Source: UMGS1279 sp045536815
GTDB taxonomy: Bacteria; Bacillota; Clostridia; Oscillospirales; Acutalibacteraceae
Length of the DNA: 64,000 nucleotides
Direction: 5' to 3'
Assembly (NCBI GenBank): GCA_045536815.1
Contig: JAZSOH010000013.1
Location: 1-64,000, forward strand
Shown here: in pieces, positions 42,855 through 52,466 of the stretch
How positions within the stretch are numbered: position 1 is the first letter of the stretch
Layout of the letters: the number at the start of each line of letters is the position of its first letter
Notes under the pieces: generated by a model
Told to the model about the DNA's origin: nothing
The model's database searches: none
What the model saw: only the letters and a program-made list of their open reading frames with translations
Position numbers and translations under genes: made by a program

Positions 42855-43772
42855 ATGGATTCTATTCTTAGCAAATCGGATGAGCGTAGACTTAAAAAGC
42901 TCCGTTTAAAAGCCACCCGTCGCGACCAGTATAAAAGGTATACCCGTTCGGGAGCAAGTAACTTCTTTTATACATTTTTCCTTATAGTTTTTGGTGCATT
43001 CTCGGTTTTGCCGATGATATACAGTATCATTACATCCTTTAAGCCGCTTGATGAACTTTTGGTTTTCCCACCTCGTTTTTATGTGGTTAACCCCACAAGC
43101 GAAAACTATGTTTTACTTCCAAGCATAATGGATAACCTTACTGTTCCGTTTTCGAGATATGCTTTTAACAGCCTTTTTATAAGCGTTGTTACAACCTTCT
43201 TACACGTTTTGGTTGGTTCCGCTGCTGCTTATGTTCTTTCGAAAACAAAACTTAAAGGTAAGGCAATAATATTTACAATTATTCAGATGTCACTTCTTTA
43301 TAACGCTTACACCTTGGCTATTCCGCGTTATCTTATTTTCTCATATATGGGTCTTATTGATACATATTGGGTTTATATTTTACCGGCAATTCCTTCTTCA
43401 ATGGGTGTTTTCCTTATGAAGCAGTTTATGGATTCAAACATTCCCGATGCGCTTATTGAGGCGGCACAAATTGATGGCGCAGGACCATTTAGAATTTATT
43501 GGTCAATTGCTATGCCTAACGTTAAACCTGCGTGGCTTACCCTAACACTTTTCTCATTCAGGGATATGTGGGCTTTGCAACCTGCAGGTACAATCTTTAC
43601 AGAGGAACTAAAAACCCTTCCCGTAGCGGCAGCTACTGTTGCGGCGGGCGGTCTTTCAAGACAGGGCGCGGCGATGGCAATCACTGTACTTCTTATGATT
43701 CCGCCGATTATAGTTTACCTAATTTCTCAGCGAAGCGTTACCCAGACAATGAGTAGCTCTGGTATTAAATAA
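42855..43772 (+). CDS. Carbohydrate ABC transporter permease (UgpE/LplC type), first pair, 305 aa
   Basis: MalG/UgpE-like permease with six helices, the segment FSVLPMIYSIITSFKPLDELLVFPPRF after helix 1 and the EAA loop IPDALIEAAQIDGAGPFRIYWSIAMPNVKPA. 7 bp after its partner. No ATPase is encoded in the locus, so the pair presumably borrows a shared MsmK/UgpC-like ATPase. Confidence 0.93.
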   Translation: MDSILSKSDERRLKKLRLKATRRDQYKRYTRSGASNFFYTFFLIVFGAFSVLPMIYSIITSFKPLDELLVFPPRFYVVNPTSENYVLLPSIMDNLTVPFSRYAFNSLFISVVTTFLHVLVGSAAAYVLSKTKLKGKAIIFTIIQMSLLYNAYTLAIPRYLIFSYMGLIDTYWVYILPAIPSSMGVFLMKQFMDSNIPDALIEAAQIDGAGPFRIYWSIAMPNVKPAWLTLTLFSFRDMWALQPAGTIFTEELKTLPVAAATVAAGGLSRQGAAMAITVLLMIPPIIVYLISQRSVTQTMSSSGIK

Positions 43773-43791
43773 ACATAGGAGGAAAGTTAAT

Positions 43792-45981
43792 ATGATTAAG
43801 ACAATCAGCTTTAAAAAAGCTTTGTGTAAAGTATCCGCTTTTCTTCTTGTTTTATTGATGCTTACCTCAGTTTTTGGCGTAAGCGCATCTGCAGAAGCAA
43901 TTGAAAAACCTGCGTATGATACTTATACATATTGGTCGGGTGCAAAGGGCAGAGATTCTTTCCCTGTTTCCTCGACTCCAATGTACGAGCTTGACCGCGT
44001 TATTACAGGCGCAGATTTGGGCATTTCGGCACTTAACGACCCAAGAGATGTTTATGTTGACGCAAAAGGACTTATTTATCTTATGGATAGCGGCAACGGC
44101 CGACTTGTTGTTATAAATCCTGATTTTACATTAAATAAAGTCATTAAGGACCTCAAGTTTAAAGAAGAGGCTGTTGATTTTACGGGTGCCGGCGGTGTAT
44201 TTGTAACACCTAAACAAGAAATTTATATAGCAGATACAGAAAACGAAAGAGTTATTGTAACAAACCTTGAAGGTGTTGTTTCGAAAATCTTAGTTTTACC
44301 TAGTGCGGACATTATCCCTGACGACTTTACATATCGTCCTTCTAAAATTGCTATTGATTCAGAGGGATATACATACGTTTTGTCAGAAGGCTCATATTAC
44401 GGTTCACTTATGTATAAGCCAACCGGCGAGTTTATGGGATTTTTCGGTTCCAACTCGGTGCAGTCTTCAATTCTCGGTGCTTTTCAAAGACTTTATGAAA
44501 TCATTTTCGTAAGTGAGAGTAAGCTCGATACCAGAGAGAAAAAGCTTCCATACAGCTTCTCTGATATTGTTGTTGATGATGAAGATTTTGTTTATACCGC
44601 TACAGGCGCCACTTCAACAACAACTACTACAACAGGCCAGCTCAAGAAGATGGCACCTAAGGGTACAAACGTTTTGTCAAATAAGACAGGTCAAAACGCA
44701 GCGGGTGCAGAAAGCACAGACTTTTCTGATACAATATCTGCTACAACATTAGCTCTTCCAAACGGAACATATATTGCTCGTGTAACCGATATTTATTCTA
44801 TGGACGTAGACAGCGAAGGTTATATGTACGGTCTTTGCCGTAACTTTGGTCATATTTTCATTTATGACCAGGAGTGTAATCCTCTTACAGTTTTCGGTGG
44901 CGGCTTTACCGCGGGCGACCAGGACGGAACATTCGCCAGATCTTCGTCAATTCAGTATGATGAAAGAACAAACGATATTTATGTTGTAGATGCTACCAAT
45001 ATTAACCTTACTGTCTTTAAGGAAACCGAGTTCGGCAGAATGGTTAAAGAGGCTCAAAAACTAACAATAGATGGTTCTTATATTGAAGCTAAACCACTTT
45101 GGGAAAAGGTTCTTACAAAAGACCGTAACTGTCAGCTAGCATATAGAGGTCTTGCTAAGGCAGCTTTGCTTGAAAAGGATTACGATAAATGTATAGAGTA
45201 TGCAAAACTTGGTGTTGACCAGGCTACATACTCGTCTGCATTCAAATTCGTAAGAAACGATTGGATTTCAGCTAATTTCGTATGGATATTCCTTATTATA
45301 ATAGCTGTAGTTGGCGGGCTTATCTTCTTTATGGTTTATTCAAATAAACACGAGGTTAAGCTTATTAAAAACCCACAGGTTGCAACCATGTTTAATTCTA
45401 TAATGCATCCGTTCGAGGGTTCACAACAGGTTAGGTATTATAATAAAGGTTCTATGACCTTGGCTACTATATGTATGGTGCTCTTCTTCATTACAACCGT
45501 TATTTCAGATATGACCTACGGCTTTATGTATAGAGAGTTTGATAAGAGCTCATATAGTGTTTTCTTCCCACTTCTTAAAAACTTTGGTCTTGTTTTGCTT
45601 TGGACAGTGGCCAACTGGGGTATGTCAACCCTCTTTGAAGGTAAGGGTACTATGAAACACGTTTATATAGTAACCTGTTATGCACTTATTCCTATTATTG
45701 CAAACAACCTTATTCAAGCAGCTCTTTCTAATGTTGTAACACCGGAAGAGGCTCTTGTGATGAATGCAATTAACGTAGTTTTAATGGCAGTTGCAATTAT
45801 TATGCTAGTAGTTGGCATTATGACTGTGCATGAATATGGCTTCTTTAAATTCCTTGTAATGACAATAGTTGTTATTCTTGCAATGTTAGTTGTAGTTTTT
45901 GTTGTACTTATGATATTTGTTTTAATTCAACAGGCAACAAGCTTTATCGGTTCGCTTTATAACGAACTAATCTATAGATAA
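43792..45981 (+). CDS. Signal-peptide NHL-propeller/TPR/Yip1-domain membrane protein, 729 aa
   Basis: Order of parts: a signal peptide (1-35, ending VSASA); an extracytoplasmic NHL beta-propeller (about 60-410, repeats LNDPRDVYVDAKGLIYLMDSG, VTPKQEIYIADTENERVIV, SKIAIDSEGYTYVLS, SMDVDSEGYMYGLC, IQYDERTNDIYVVDA) interrupted by a Thr-rich loop; a TPR unit (AKPLWEKVLTKDRNCQLAYRGLAKAALLEKDYDKCIEYAK, split across about 440-480); one membrane helix (about 500-520); and a C-terminal Yip1-like five-helix domain. Found in Paenibacillus and Clostridia beside DUF5696 proteins and sugar permeases, but with no known function. Possibly senses or organises polysaccharide uptake at the surface. Confidence 0.82.
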   Translation: MIKTISFKKALCKVSAFLLVLLMLTSVFGVSASAEAIEKPAYDTYTYWSGAKGRDSFPVSSTPMYELDRVITGADLGISALNDPRDVYVDAKGLIYLMDSGNGRLVVINPDFTLNKVIKDLKFKEEAVDFTGAGGVFVTPKQEIYIADTENERVIVTNLEGVVSKILVLPSADIIPDDFTYRPSKIAIDSEGYTYVLSEGSYYGSLMYKPTGEFMGFFGSNSVQSSILGAFQRLYEIIFVSESKLDTREKKLPYSFSDIVVDDEDFVYTATGATSTTTTTTGQLKKMAPKGTNVLSNKTGQNAAGAESTDFSDTISATTLALPNGTYIARVTDIYSMDVDSEGYMYGLCRNFGHIFIYDQECNPLTVFGGGFTAGDQDGTFARSSSIQYDERTNDIYVVDATNINLTVFKETEFGRMVKEAQKLTIDGSYIEAKPLWEKVLTKDRNCQLAYRGLAKAALLEKDYDKCIEYAKLGVDQATYSSAFKFVRNDWISANFVWIFLIIIAVVGGLIFFMVYSNKHEVKLIKNPQVATMFNSIMHPFEGSQQVRYYNKGSMTLATICMVLFFITTVISDMTYGFMYREFDKSSYSVFFPLLKNFGLVLLWTVANWGMSTLFEGKGTMKHVYIVTCYALIPIIANNLIQAALSNVVTPEEALVMNAINVVLMAVAIIMLVVGIMTVHEYGFFKFLVMTIVVILAMLVVVFVVLMIFVLIQQATSFIGSLYNELIYR

Positions 45982-45998
45982 CCGAAGGAGGAGATAAA

Positions 45999-48257
45999 AT
46001 GAAACACCTTAAAAAGTATCTTGCTTTAATTTGTGCTTTATGTCTTATCTTCGGTACCTTTGCAGGTTGTAGTTCTGAAGAACCGGAAGTTTTGGAAAAG
46101 TACGATGCAAACAAAGAAATGGTTAATGTAGCAAGCGGTATTGTTGCGGAAAATAGCCTTTATTCAATAGAGTGGAATAAAGACCGTGCAGCAGTTTCTA
46201 TCACTTCTAAGAAGGATGGAACCGTTTGGAGCACAACCCCTAAAGAATATTTGGATTCAACAACCAGAGAAGATATACCTAATAATGACAGGCTTAATTC
46301 TCTTTTGGTTGTTACCTGCCGTAATGAGCTTCAGGCATTTACCCATTATTCAAGCACTGCTTGTGTGGTAAATAACCGCTATAGCTCTGAAAAAATTGAT
46401 AATGGTATCAGAGTTACCTTTTACTTTGATGAGGCACAGCTAGTTGCAGGTCTTGATATTTATCTTGAAGATGATGTTTTCAAGGTAAAGGTTGACCCAA
46501 GTCAGCTCAAATCATATTCTGAATATTTCATTACTAAGGTAACACCTGCACAGTTTTTGTGCTCGGTTAAAAATACCGAAGCAGGGGATAAAAACTCGTA
46601 TGTAGTTGTTCCTTCAGGTAGTGGCGCACTTCTTTATACCGACCTTAGAAGCGATAAAACAGTAAGAAGCTATGCTGCAGACTTTTATGGTTCTGATAAG
46701 GCGGTTCGTTACTATCAAAGAGGTGATGTTGTAACACCTCTTAACATGGGATTTTATGGCATTAAAAATGGTGATAATGCGCTTTGCGCCATTTTCGAAA
46801 GCGGTGTTGAATCTTCAGGTATCGACACTAAGACAGGTGATGTAAGCACAGGTTATTCCTATGTTTCTGCTTATTATAATGCGCGTGGTTTTGAAAATGT
46901 TTTCTATAGAGCAAATCACCGTTATCGCTATACAAAATATGCCGAAGATAAAATAGAGCCATTCGTAGTTGCTTATTATCCGCTTACCGGCGACAAAGCA
47001 AACTATACAGGTATGGCTAAAAAATACCGTGAGGTTATGACCAAGAAGGGTCAGCTTAAAAAATCTCAGGATAACACTCTTTTAACAGTTAAGTTAATTG
47101 GTAGTTATTTAGAGGACGACCTTTTCCTTGGTATACCTACAACTAAAAAGGTTTCACTTACCTCTTATAAAGAGGCAAAGGAAATTCTTTCCGAGCTTAG
47201 TGAAATTTCCGGCGGCAACCTTGCAGCTAATATGTACGCTTATGGCGAGGGCGGTTTGAACGGCCTTAAGCTTAATGGCGACAATAAGCTAACAGGCGTG
47301 GTAGGAAACAAGAAGGCTCTTTTAGACTTTGTAAAATTCACAAATGATTCGGGAATTAAAGCCTTCTTCAATTTCGACAGTATTACTTATGCTGCCAATG
47401 GCAACGGATATAATCTTAAAGGAACATCTGCTCTTAGCACATTAGGGCTTACCTCAGCCACAAAAGACTATAGTCCCGCAACTGGTTCGACCCTTTCAAG
47501 CGGTAGAATCGGCGGTGTTCGAAGAGCTATGATTTCGAGAGGACTTTTGGCACAAAGCGTAGGCGACACAGTTAGTGTTACCGATAAGTACGGAATAAGC
47601 AATATTGCTTATAACACACTTGGTAATTACTGCTATTCAGATTATAATGATGATAATGACAAGAAGGATTATTATCCCGTTAAAGCAAAGATGGGCGCTC
47701 AGGTTTCGAGCATCATCGAAAACGTAAAAACCGAAAGCGGCAAAACCGTTATGGTTGACGGCGCATTTGACTATGCAGCAGCCGCTGCAGATCTTCTTGT
47801 AGCCTGTCCGACAAGCTCTGAAAAACGCTTTGCTTTCGATAAAGATATTCCGCTTTATCAAATTGTTTTCCAAGGTCTAAAAGCTAATACAACAAGCTCC
47901 ATTAACGGTGCAGGTAATCAAAGAAAGCAGTTTCTTAAGGCTATCGAAACAGGTAGTGGACTTTACTTTACAGTAATCGCAAACTACTCTACCGAGCTTA
48001 GAAAGCAAATTGAGAGAGGTTTAGGTACTGCGCTTTATGAAGACAATAAAGAACAAATCAAGGCTTATGTAAATGAGGCTAAAGATTTCTTAACATCTGT
48101 TTCGGGCGCAAGTATTAAATCGCATGAATATATTGCTGATGAGGTTACTGTAACAACCTTTGATAACGGCGTTACCGTTGTTGTAAACCATGGCGAGAAA
48201 ACATTTACGAGCGAAAGCTACGGCACAGTTAAGGCCGAAAGCTTTATTACGAAATAA
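45999..48257 (+). CDS. DUF5696-type surface lipoprotein, 752 aa
   Basis: A lipoprotein signal ends TFAGCSS (Cys about residue 24). The mature part begins with a beta-sandwich-like region (LYSIEWNKDRAAVSITSKKDGTVW) and continues into a large globular domain with barrel-like character (AFFNFDSITYAANG, MVDGAFDYAAAAADLLVACPTSS, PLYQIVFQGLKANT). I recognise the general layout of DUF5696 proteins that accompany sugar ABC permeases in Paenibacillaceae and Clostridia. Their function is not established; a glycan-binding or hydrolase-like fold is plausible but no catalytic pair can be named. AAGGAGGAG ribosome site, 17 bp after the Yip1 gene. Confidence 0.78.
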   Translation: MKHLKKYLALICALCLIFGTFAGCSSEEPEVLEKYDANKEMVNVASGIVAENSLYSIEWNKDRAAVSITSKKDGTVWSTTPKEYLDSTTREDIPNNDRLNSLLVVTCRNELQAFTHYSSTACVVNNRYSSEKIDNGIRVTFYFDEAQLVAGLDIYLEDDVFKVKVDPSQLKSYSEYFITKVTPAQFLCSVKNTEAGDKNSYVVVPSGSGALLYTDLRSDKTVRSYAADFYGSDKAVRYYQRGDVVTPLNMGFYGIKNGDNALCAIFESGVESSGIDTKTGDVSTGYSYVSAYYNARGFENVFYRANHRYRYTKYAEDKIEPFVVAYYPLTGDKANYTGMAKKYREVMTKKGQLKKSQDNTLLTVKLIGSYLEDDLFLGIPTTKKVSLTSYKEAKEILSELSEISGGNLAANMYAYGEGGLNGLKLNGDNKLTGVVGNKKALLDFVKFTNDSGIKAFFNFDSITYAANGNGYNLKGTSALSTLGLTSATKDYSPATGSTLSSGRIGGVRRAMISRGLLAQSVGDTVSVTDKYGISNIAYNTLGNYCYSDYNDDNDKKDYYPVKAKMGAQVSSIIENVKTESGKTVMVDGAFDYAAAAADLLVACPTSSEKRFAFDKDIPLYQIVFQGLKANTTSSINGAGNQRKQFLKAIETGSGLYFTVIANYSTELRKQIERGLGTALYEDNKEQIKAYVNEAKDFLTSVSGASIKSHEYIADEVTVTTFDNGVTVVVNHGEKTFTSESYGTVKAESFITK

Positions 48258-48269
48258 GGAGGGGTAGCT

Positions 48270-49394
48270 GTGAGTAAAGATAAAAAAGTAAATCTTCAAG
48301 AGAATAACACCACAGACTCCTCTAAAAGTCTCAAAGATATTCTCAAAGCTGAAGAAGCAGAACTTAAAGCAAAAAGAAAAGAAGAGAAAAGAAAGAAAAA
48401 GGCAGGCGTAGTTTACGATAATACCGGACGTATTATTTACGACGAAAAACGCGCGGCTATGCCCGACCTTAACAAAAAGCACGTTAAGGGTATTGAATCG
48501 AAGAAAAGTGGATACGGAAGAATGTTTATTACACCTTGGTGTATTGGTATGTTGCTTTTCTTCATCATCCCTCTTGCAAAATCATTCATTTATTCATTTT
48601 CATACGTTGAACCCAACCCTGGTGACCTTTATACAGAATGGGCAGGCATTATAAATTATCAGTACATCTTCAACGAAGACCCAAATTTTGTTGATAATCT
48701 TACTGCTTCGCTCAGTAAGTTCTTTACATCAATGCCTATTATCGTTGTTGTAAGTCTTATCTTGGCGTTGGTGCTTAACGGCAACTTTAAGGGAAGAGCC
48801 TTCTTTAGAGGAATTTTCTTCATTCCTGTTATTGTTGCGACAGGTGTTGTTATGAATCACCTTACAGTTGACTATAGCGGTTACGGTGCTATCATTAAGA
48901 TGTCGGCAACCGTTTCGGCTGATGCCTATTCAACTGCGGGTACGGCAAGCGGTCTTGATTTTACTCAGCTTCTCAATTCTCTTGATTTGCCGCCCGAAAT
49001 TACTCAGCCAATGTCAAATATGATTACAAACATATTTAATACGGTTTGGACTTGTGGTATACCTGTTGTTTTGTATATTGCAGGACTTCAGACAATTCCG
49101 CCACAGCTTTACGAAGCATCTAAGGTTGAGGGTGCCACAACTTGGGAAGAGTTCTGGTATATTACACTTCCAATGATTTCTCAAACAATCCTTCTTGTAA
49201 TTGTATTTACACTTATCGAGCTTTTAACCCAATCAAGAAGCGCGGTTATTGAACAGGCTTACTCGCTTATGACAAATAACCTTGACTACTATACAAGTGC
49301 CGCAATGCTTTGGACATTCTTTGCAATTGTTGGCGGTATAATCGGTCTTATTATTCTTGTATATTCTAAGACCTGTCTTAAGAAATGGAACTAA
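48270..49394 (+). CDS. Sugar ABC transporter permease, second pair, 374 aa
   Basis: UgpA-like permease with an unusually long, highly charged N-terminal cytoplasmic tail of about 85 residues (LKAEEAELKAKRKEEKRKKK) before helix 1 (MFITPWCIGMLLFFIIPL). EAA loop: IPPQLYEASKVEGATTWEEFWYITLPMIS. A periplasm-side insertion of about 45 residues sits between helices 3 and 4 (TVSADAYSTAGTASGL). GTG start, with GGAGGGG just upstream. This is a second, distinct channel half in the same operon. Confidence 0.92.
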   Translation: MSKDKKVNLQENNTTDSSKSLKDILKAEEAELKAKRKEEKRKKKAGVVYDNTGRIIYDEKRAAMPDLNKKHVKGIESKKSGYGRMFITPWCIGMLLFFIIPLAKSFIYSFSYVEPNPGDLYTEWAGIINYQYIFNEDPNFVDNLTASLSKFFTSMPIIVVVSLILALVLNGNFKGRAFFRGIFFIPVIVATGVVMNHLTVDYSGYGAIIKMSATVSADAYSTAGTASGLDFTQLLNSLDLPPEITQPMSNMITNIFNTVWTCGIPVVLYIAGLQTIPPQLYEASKVEGATTWEEFWYITLPMISQTILLVIVFTLIELLTQSRSAVIEQAYSLMTNNLDYYTSAAMLWTFFAIVGGIIGLIILVYSKTCLKKWN

Positions 49395-49407
49395 GGAGGG
49401 GAAGATA

Positions 49408-50403
49408 ATGACAGATGTAAAAACAAAAAACAAAAAATCCCTTCCTAAGCTTGAAATAAGTAAAACCAAGGCTAAAAACAGCCTACTTAAAGGTTTTGTT
49501 TCAATTTTCAGGTGGGTATTCCTTCTTTCTGTTGGTTACATTATTTTGTATCCTCTTTTTGCAATGATTGCCTTTTCTGTTATGACACAGGAAGACATTG
49601 TTGACACAAGTGTTACCTGGCTTTCAAAGGCTCCTTCCTTTGCAAGCTATAAAACCGCTTGGAATATTTTGGAGTATCCCAAATCATTTCTTAGCACTGT
49701 GCTTGTTCATGGTATAAGCGCCGCACTTGAGATTTTCTCTTGCGCTATTGCTGCTTATGGCTTCTCGAGATTTGAATTTAAAGGAAAGAATTTACTTTTC
49801 GGTTTGGTTCTTTTAACCGCTATTGTTCCTGTTCAAATTCTCGTTATTCCGCTTTTCATCAACTATAGCTATTTTGATGTTTTGGGAATTATGAAGCTAT
49901 TCTATAACATTACGGGTGCAGAGCCTGTATACCTCGACCTTACAGGTACACCATTAACCTTCTGGTTGCCTTCACTTTTCGGTGTTGGTCTACGTTCAGG
50001 TATATTTATCTTTATCTACCGTCAGTTCTTCCTTGGACTTCCCAAAGAGCTTGAAGAAGCCTCTTGGATTGACGGTTGCGGACCTATCAAAACCTTCTTT
50101 AAGATTGTTATTCCTTCCTCAGGTGTTGTTTTCTTAACCGTTACTATCTTCTCGGTTATCTGGCACTGGAACGAATATTATCAGTCGGTTATCTTCTTCA
50201 ACTCCAATATGCCGCTTTCGGTTAAACTTGCCGGAATTCGCTCGGCGGCCTATTCAATGGAGGGAAGCGGATATAGCGAACTTATGGCAGGCCCAATTAT
50301 CTCTGCAGGATGCCTTCTCTTTATCGCACCAATGCTTGCAATGTTCCTTGTTTTACAGAAGAAGTTCATTCAAAGTATTGACAGAGTAGGTATTGTTGGT
50401 TAA
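49408..50403 (+). CDS. Carbohydrate ABC transporter permease, second pair, 331 aa
   Basis: MalG-like permease with a short basic N-tail, six helices and the EAA loop LPKELEEASWIDGCGPIKTFFKIVIPSSG. I chose ATG 49408 with AAGGAGGGG directly upstream; an ORF-open ATG at 49357 lies inside the preceding gene. Ends the seven-gene locus, followed by a terminator. Confidence 0.92.
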   Translation: MTDVKTKNKKSLPKLEISKTKAKNSLLKGFVSIFRWVFLLSVGYIILYPLFAMIAFSVMTQEDIVDTSVTWLSKAPSFASYKTAWNILEYPKSFLSTVLVHGISAALEIFSCAIAAYGFSRFEFKGKNLLFGLVLLTAIVPVQILVIPLFINYSYFDVLGIMKLFYNITGAEPVYLDLTGTPLTFWLPSLFGVGLRSGIFIFIYRQFFLGLPKELEEASWIDGCGPIKTFFKIVIPSSGVVFLTVTIFSVIWHWNEYYQSVIFFNSNMPLSVKLAGIRSAAYSMEGSGYSELMAGPIISAGCLLFIAPMLAMFLVLQKKFIQSIDRVGIVG

Positions 50404-50420
50404 TAGACCTTAATAAATTA

Positions 50421-50453
50421 AAAATGCTCTTCCTTATGGAAGAGCATTTTTTG
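50421..50453 (+). terminator. Terminator of the sugar-transport locus
   Basis: AAAATGCTCTTCC (50421-50433) pairs with GGAAGAGCATTTT (50438-50450), TTAT loop, followed by TTG and T-rich sequence. Confidence 0.9.
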
Positions 50454-50461
50454 TTTTACTG

Positions 50462-50490
50462 TTGTTATTTTGTCTGTTTTATGGTATAAT
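50462..50490 (+). promoter_or_regulatory. Sigma-A promoter
   Basis: TTGTTA at 50462-50467, a 17-bp spacer and TATAAT at 50485-50490, 24 bp before the PAP2 gene. Confidence 0.65.
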
Positions 50491-50514
50491 TTTTGGGAAA
50501 AAGGAGGCGACCTA

Positions 50515-51435
50515 ATGGACTTTTTATATTTGCTTGAAAAAATAAGAAATCCTGTTTTGGATTTTATAATGCTAAATATAACAAAATTCGGCGAAGAGCT
50601 TATATTTATGCTTATAGCAGTTTATGTTTTGTGGTGCGTTGATAAGCAAAAAGGGTATTTTCTTTTGTTTGTAGGTTTTTCGGGAATTCAGATAAATCAG
50701 CTTCTGAAGGTAAGCTATAGAGTGCCACGCCCGTGGGTTATAGACCCTAATTTTAAGGCGGTTGATGCCGCATTACCTGAGGCAACAGGTTATTCTTTCC
50801 CAAGTGGACATACTCAAACTGCGGTGGGCACCTATGGTTCTTTGTTTGCGGCGTTTAAAAATAAGTGGGTTAGAATTTTATCGGCTGTCATTTGTATTTT
50901 AACTCCGTTTTCAAGAATGTATCTCGGTGTCCACACTCCGCTTGATGTAGGTGTTTCTTTTGGCGTAGCCATTTTGCTTGTTTTGTTTTTTGGGTTTATT
51001 TTCAAAAAAATCGGTGGCAGTAAAAAGGGTATGAGAATTTTGTTCTTAACCCTGATATTAATCTCTTTAGCAACAACTATTTATATGACAATAACCCTTA
51101 AATCAGAGACCGAAAAAAATGTTTTGAATGCGCTTCAAAATTTTTATAAAATGTTGGGCGCCATAACCGGTATGTATATAATTTATGAGCTAGATACTGC
51201 CTATATAAAATTTGAAACAAAGGCGGTTTGGTGGGCTCAGGTTTTAAAGGTTTTATTGGGGCTTGGTATAATTATGGGAGTTAAGCTTTTGGGATATGAG
51301 GTTTTCGGTGCCTTTTTGCCGACCCATATTGCAAAGGGCATAACCTATTTTCTTTTAGTTTTGGTAGCAGGCGCAGTATGGCCACTAACCTTTAAGTTTT
51401 TTTCAAAACTAGGCAAAAAAGCGGGCGCTAATTAA
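50515..51435 (+). CDS. PAP2-family membrane phosphatase, 306 aa
   Basis: Type-2 phosphatidic-acid/undecaprenyl-pyrophosphate phosphatase-like enzyme. The three signature motifs are present: KVSYRVPRPWV (KX6RP), FPSGHT and SRMYLGVHTPLDV (SRX5HX3D). About eight membrane helices; the C-terminal half continues beyond the PAP2 core with four further helices. The start at 50515 follows GGAGGCGA. Probably acts on lipid pyrophosphates at the outer membrane face. 17 bp upstream of an orphan binding protein. Confidence 0.92.
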   Translation: MDFLYLLEKIRNPVLDFIMLNITKFGEELIFMLIAVYVLWCVDKQKGYFLLFVGFSGIQINQLLKVSYRVPRPWVIDPNFKAVDAALPEATGYSFPSGHTQTAVGTYGSLFAAFKNKWVRILSAVICILTPFSRMYLGVHTPLDVGVSFGVAILLVLFFGFIFKKIGGSKKGMRILFLTLILISLATTIYMTITLKSETEKNVLNALQNFYKMLGAITGMYIIYELDTAYIKFETKAVWWAQVLKVLLGLGIIMGVKLLGYEVFGAFLPTHIAKGITYFLLVLVAGAVWPLTFKFFSKLGKKAGAN

Positions 51436-51452
51436 ATGTGGAGGTGCGATAA

Positions 51453-52415
51453 GTGAAAAAAATATTAGCTTTATTTTTGGGTTTTGTTTTAACTATTACT
51501 GTTTTTAGTGGTTGCAAGGCTAAAGAGCCTATAAATATAATTATTATGGATGACCTAAACTCTGCAACCTTTGTAAATCTTATTGATAAAACAAAAAACG
51601 GTAGTGCTGAAAATGAATATAAATTTACTACGGTATATTCTGCTTCTGCCGTAGCGGCTAAAATTACAAAGGGTGAGGTAGATATTGCGGTTGTGCCTTC
51701 CTTCGTTGCGGCTACGCTGTATGATAAGACTGACGGGGCAATGACACTTTTGGCACTTACTGCTTCGGGCTCAATGAATTTGGTAACAAAAGGCGAAAAT
51801 ATTACAAAATATGAGGACCTAAAGGGCAAAGAAATCTTCGTTTCGGGAAGAGGCACCGACACTGAATATATGCTAAAATACATTTTGCTTAAAAACGGAG
51901 TCACACCTGATACTGTTAAGGTTACAAGCGTTGCCGACGATAACAAGCTTATAGAAAAATTTAATGATGGCGCCGCAAAAATTGCAGTAGTAGGGGAACC
52001 TGCAAAAACGCTTCTTATAAATAAGGTGCCAGACACCCGCACGGTTATGGGCATTACGGCCGACTGGAACTCAATGACCAACAGTTCAGGCATTATACAG
52101 GGCTCTATTGTTGTTAGAGAGGAATTTTTAAAGAAAAATAAAGGTAAGGTTAAGAAGTTCCTCAAAGAAGCAGAAACTTCCGTTTATATGGCAAGTGCAG
52201 ATACGGCCACTACCGCAAAGCTCTGCGTTACTGAGGGGATTTTTGAAACCGAAGAAATCGCAAAAAGCGTACTTAAAAATTCTGAAATCGGCTTCGTTAC
52301 AGGAAGCGATATGAAAACACGTTTCCGTAAGTCAATAAAAGCACTTCACACGGTTGGAATGAAGGTTATGGGGACAAAAGCTCCGGGGGATAAGTTCTAT
52401 TATAATGTAAAATAA
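51453..52415 (+). CDS. Orphan substrate-binding lipoprotein (NMT1/SsuA-like), 320 aa
   Basis: A lipoprotein signal ends VFSGC (Cys about residue 20). The mature part is a two-lobe binding protein of the SsuA/ThiY (NMT1-like) type: an early INIIIMDDLNSATFVNLI, KGEVDIAVVPSFVAATLYD, YEDLKGKEIFVSGRGTDTEYMLKYILLKNG and IAVVGEPAKTLLI. GTG start with GGAGGTGCG. No permease or ATPase lies nearby; the neighbours are a PAP2 phosphatase and the GGGtGRT operon. The ligand is unknown (family members bind thiamine precursors, sulfonates or similar). Confidence 0.85.
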   Translation: MKKILALFLGFVLTITVFSGCKAKEPINIIIMDDLNSATFVNLIDKTKNGSAENEYKFTTVYSASAVAAKITKGEVDIAVVPSFVAATLYDKTDGAMTLLALTASGSMNLVTKGENITKYEDLKGKEIFVSGRGTDTEYMLKYILLKNGVTPDTVKVTSVADDNKLIEKFNDGAAKIAVVGEPAKTLLINKVPDTRTVMGITADWNSMTNSSGIIQGSIVVREEFLKKNKGKVKKFLKEAETSVYMASADTATTAKLCVTEGIFETEEIAKSVLKNSEIGFVTGSDMKTRFRKSIKALHTVGMKVMGTKAPGDKFYYNVK

Positions 52416-52466
52416 AAAAATATTGTTAAAAAATAGACAAAATCCTACTTTTTTTGTTTGGCGGTA

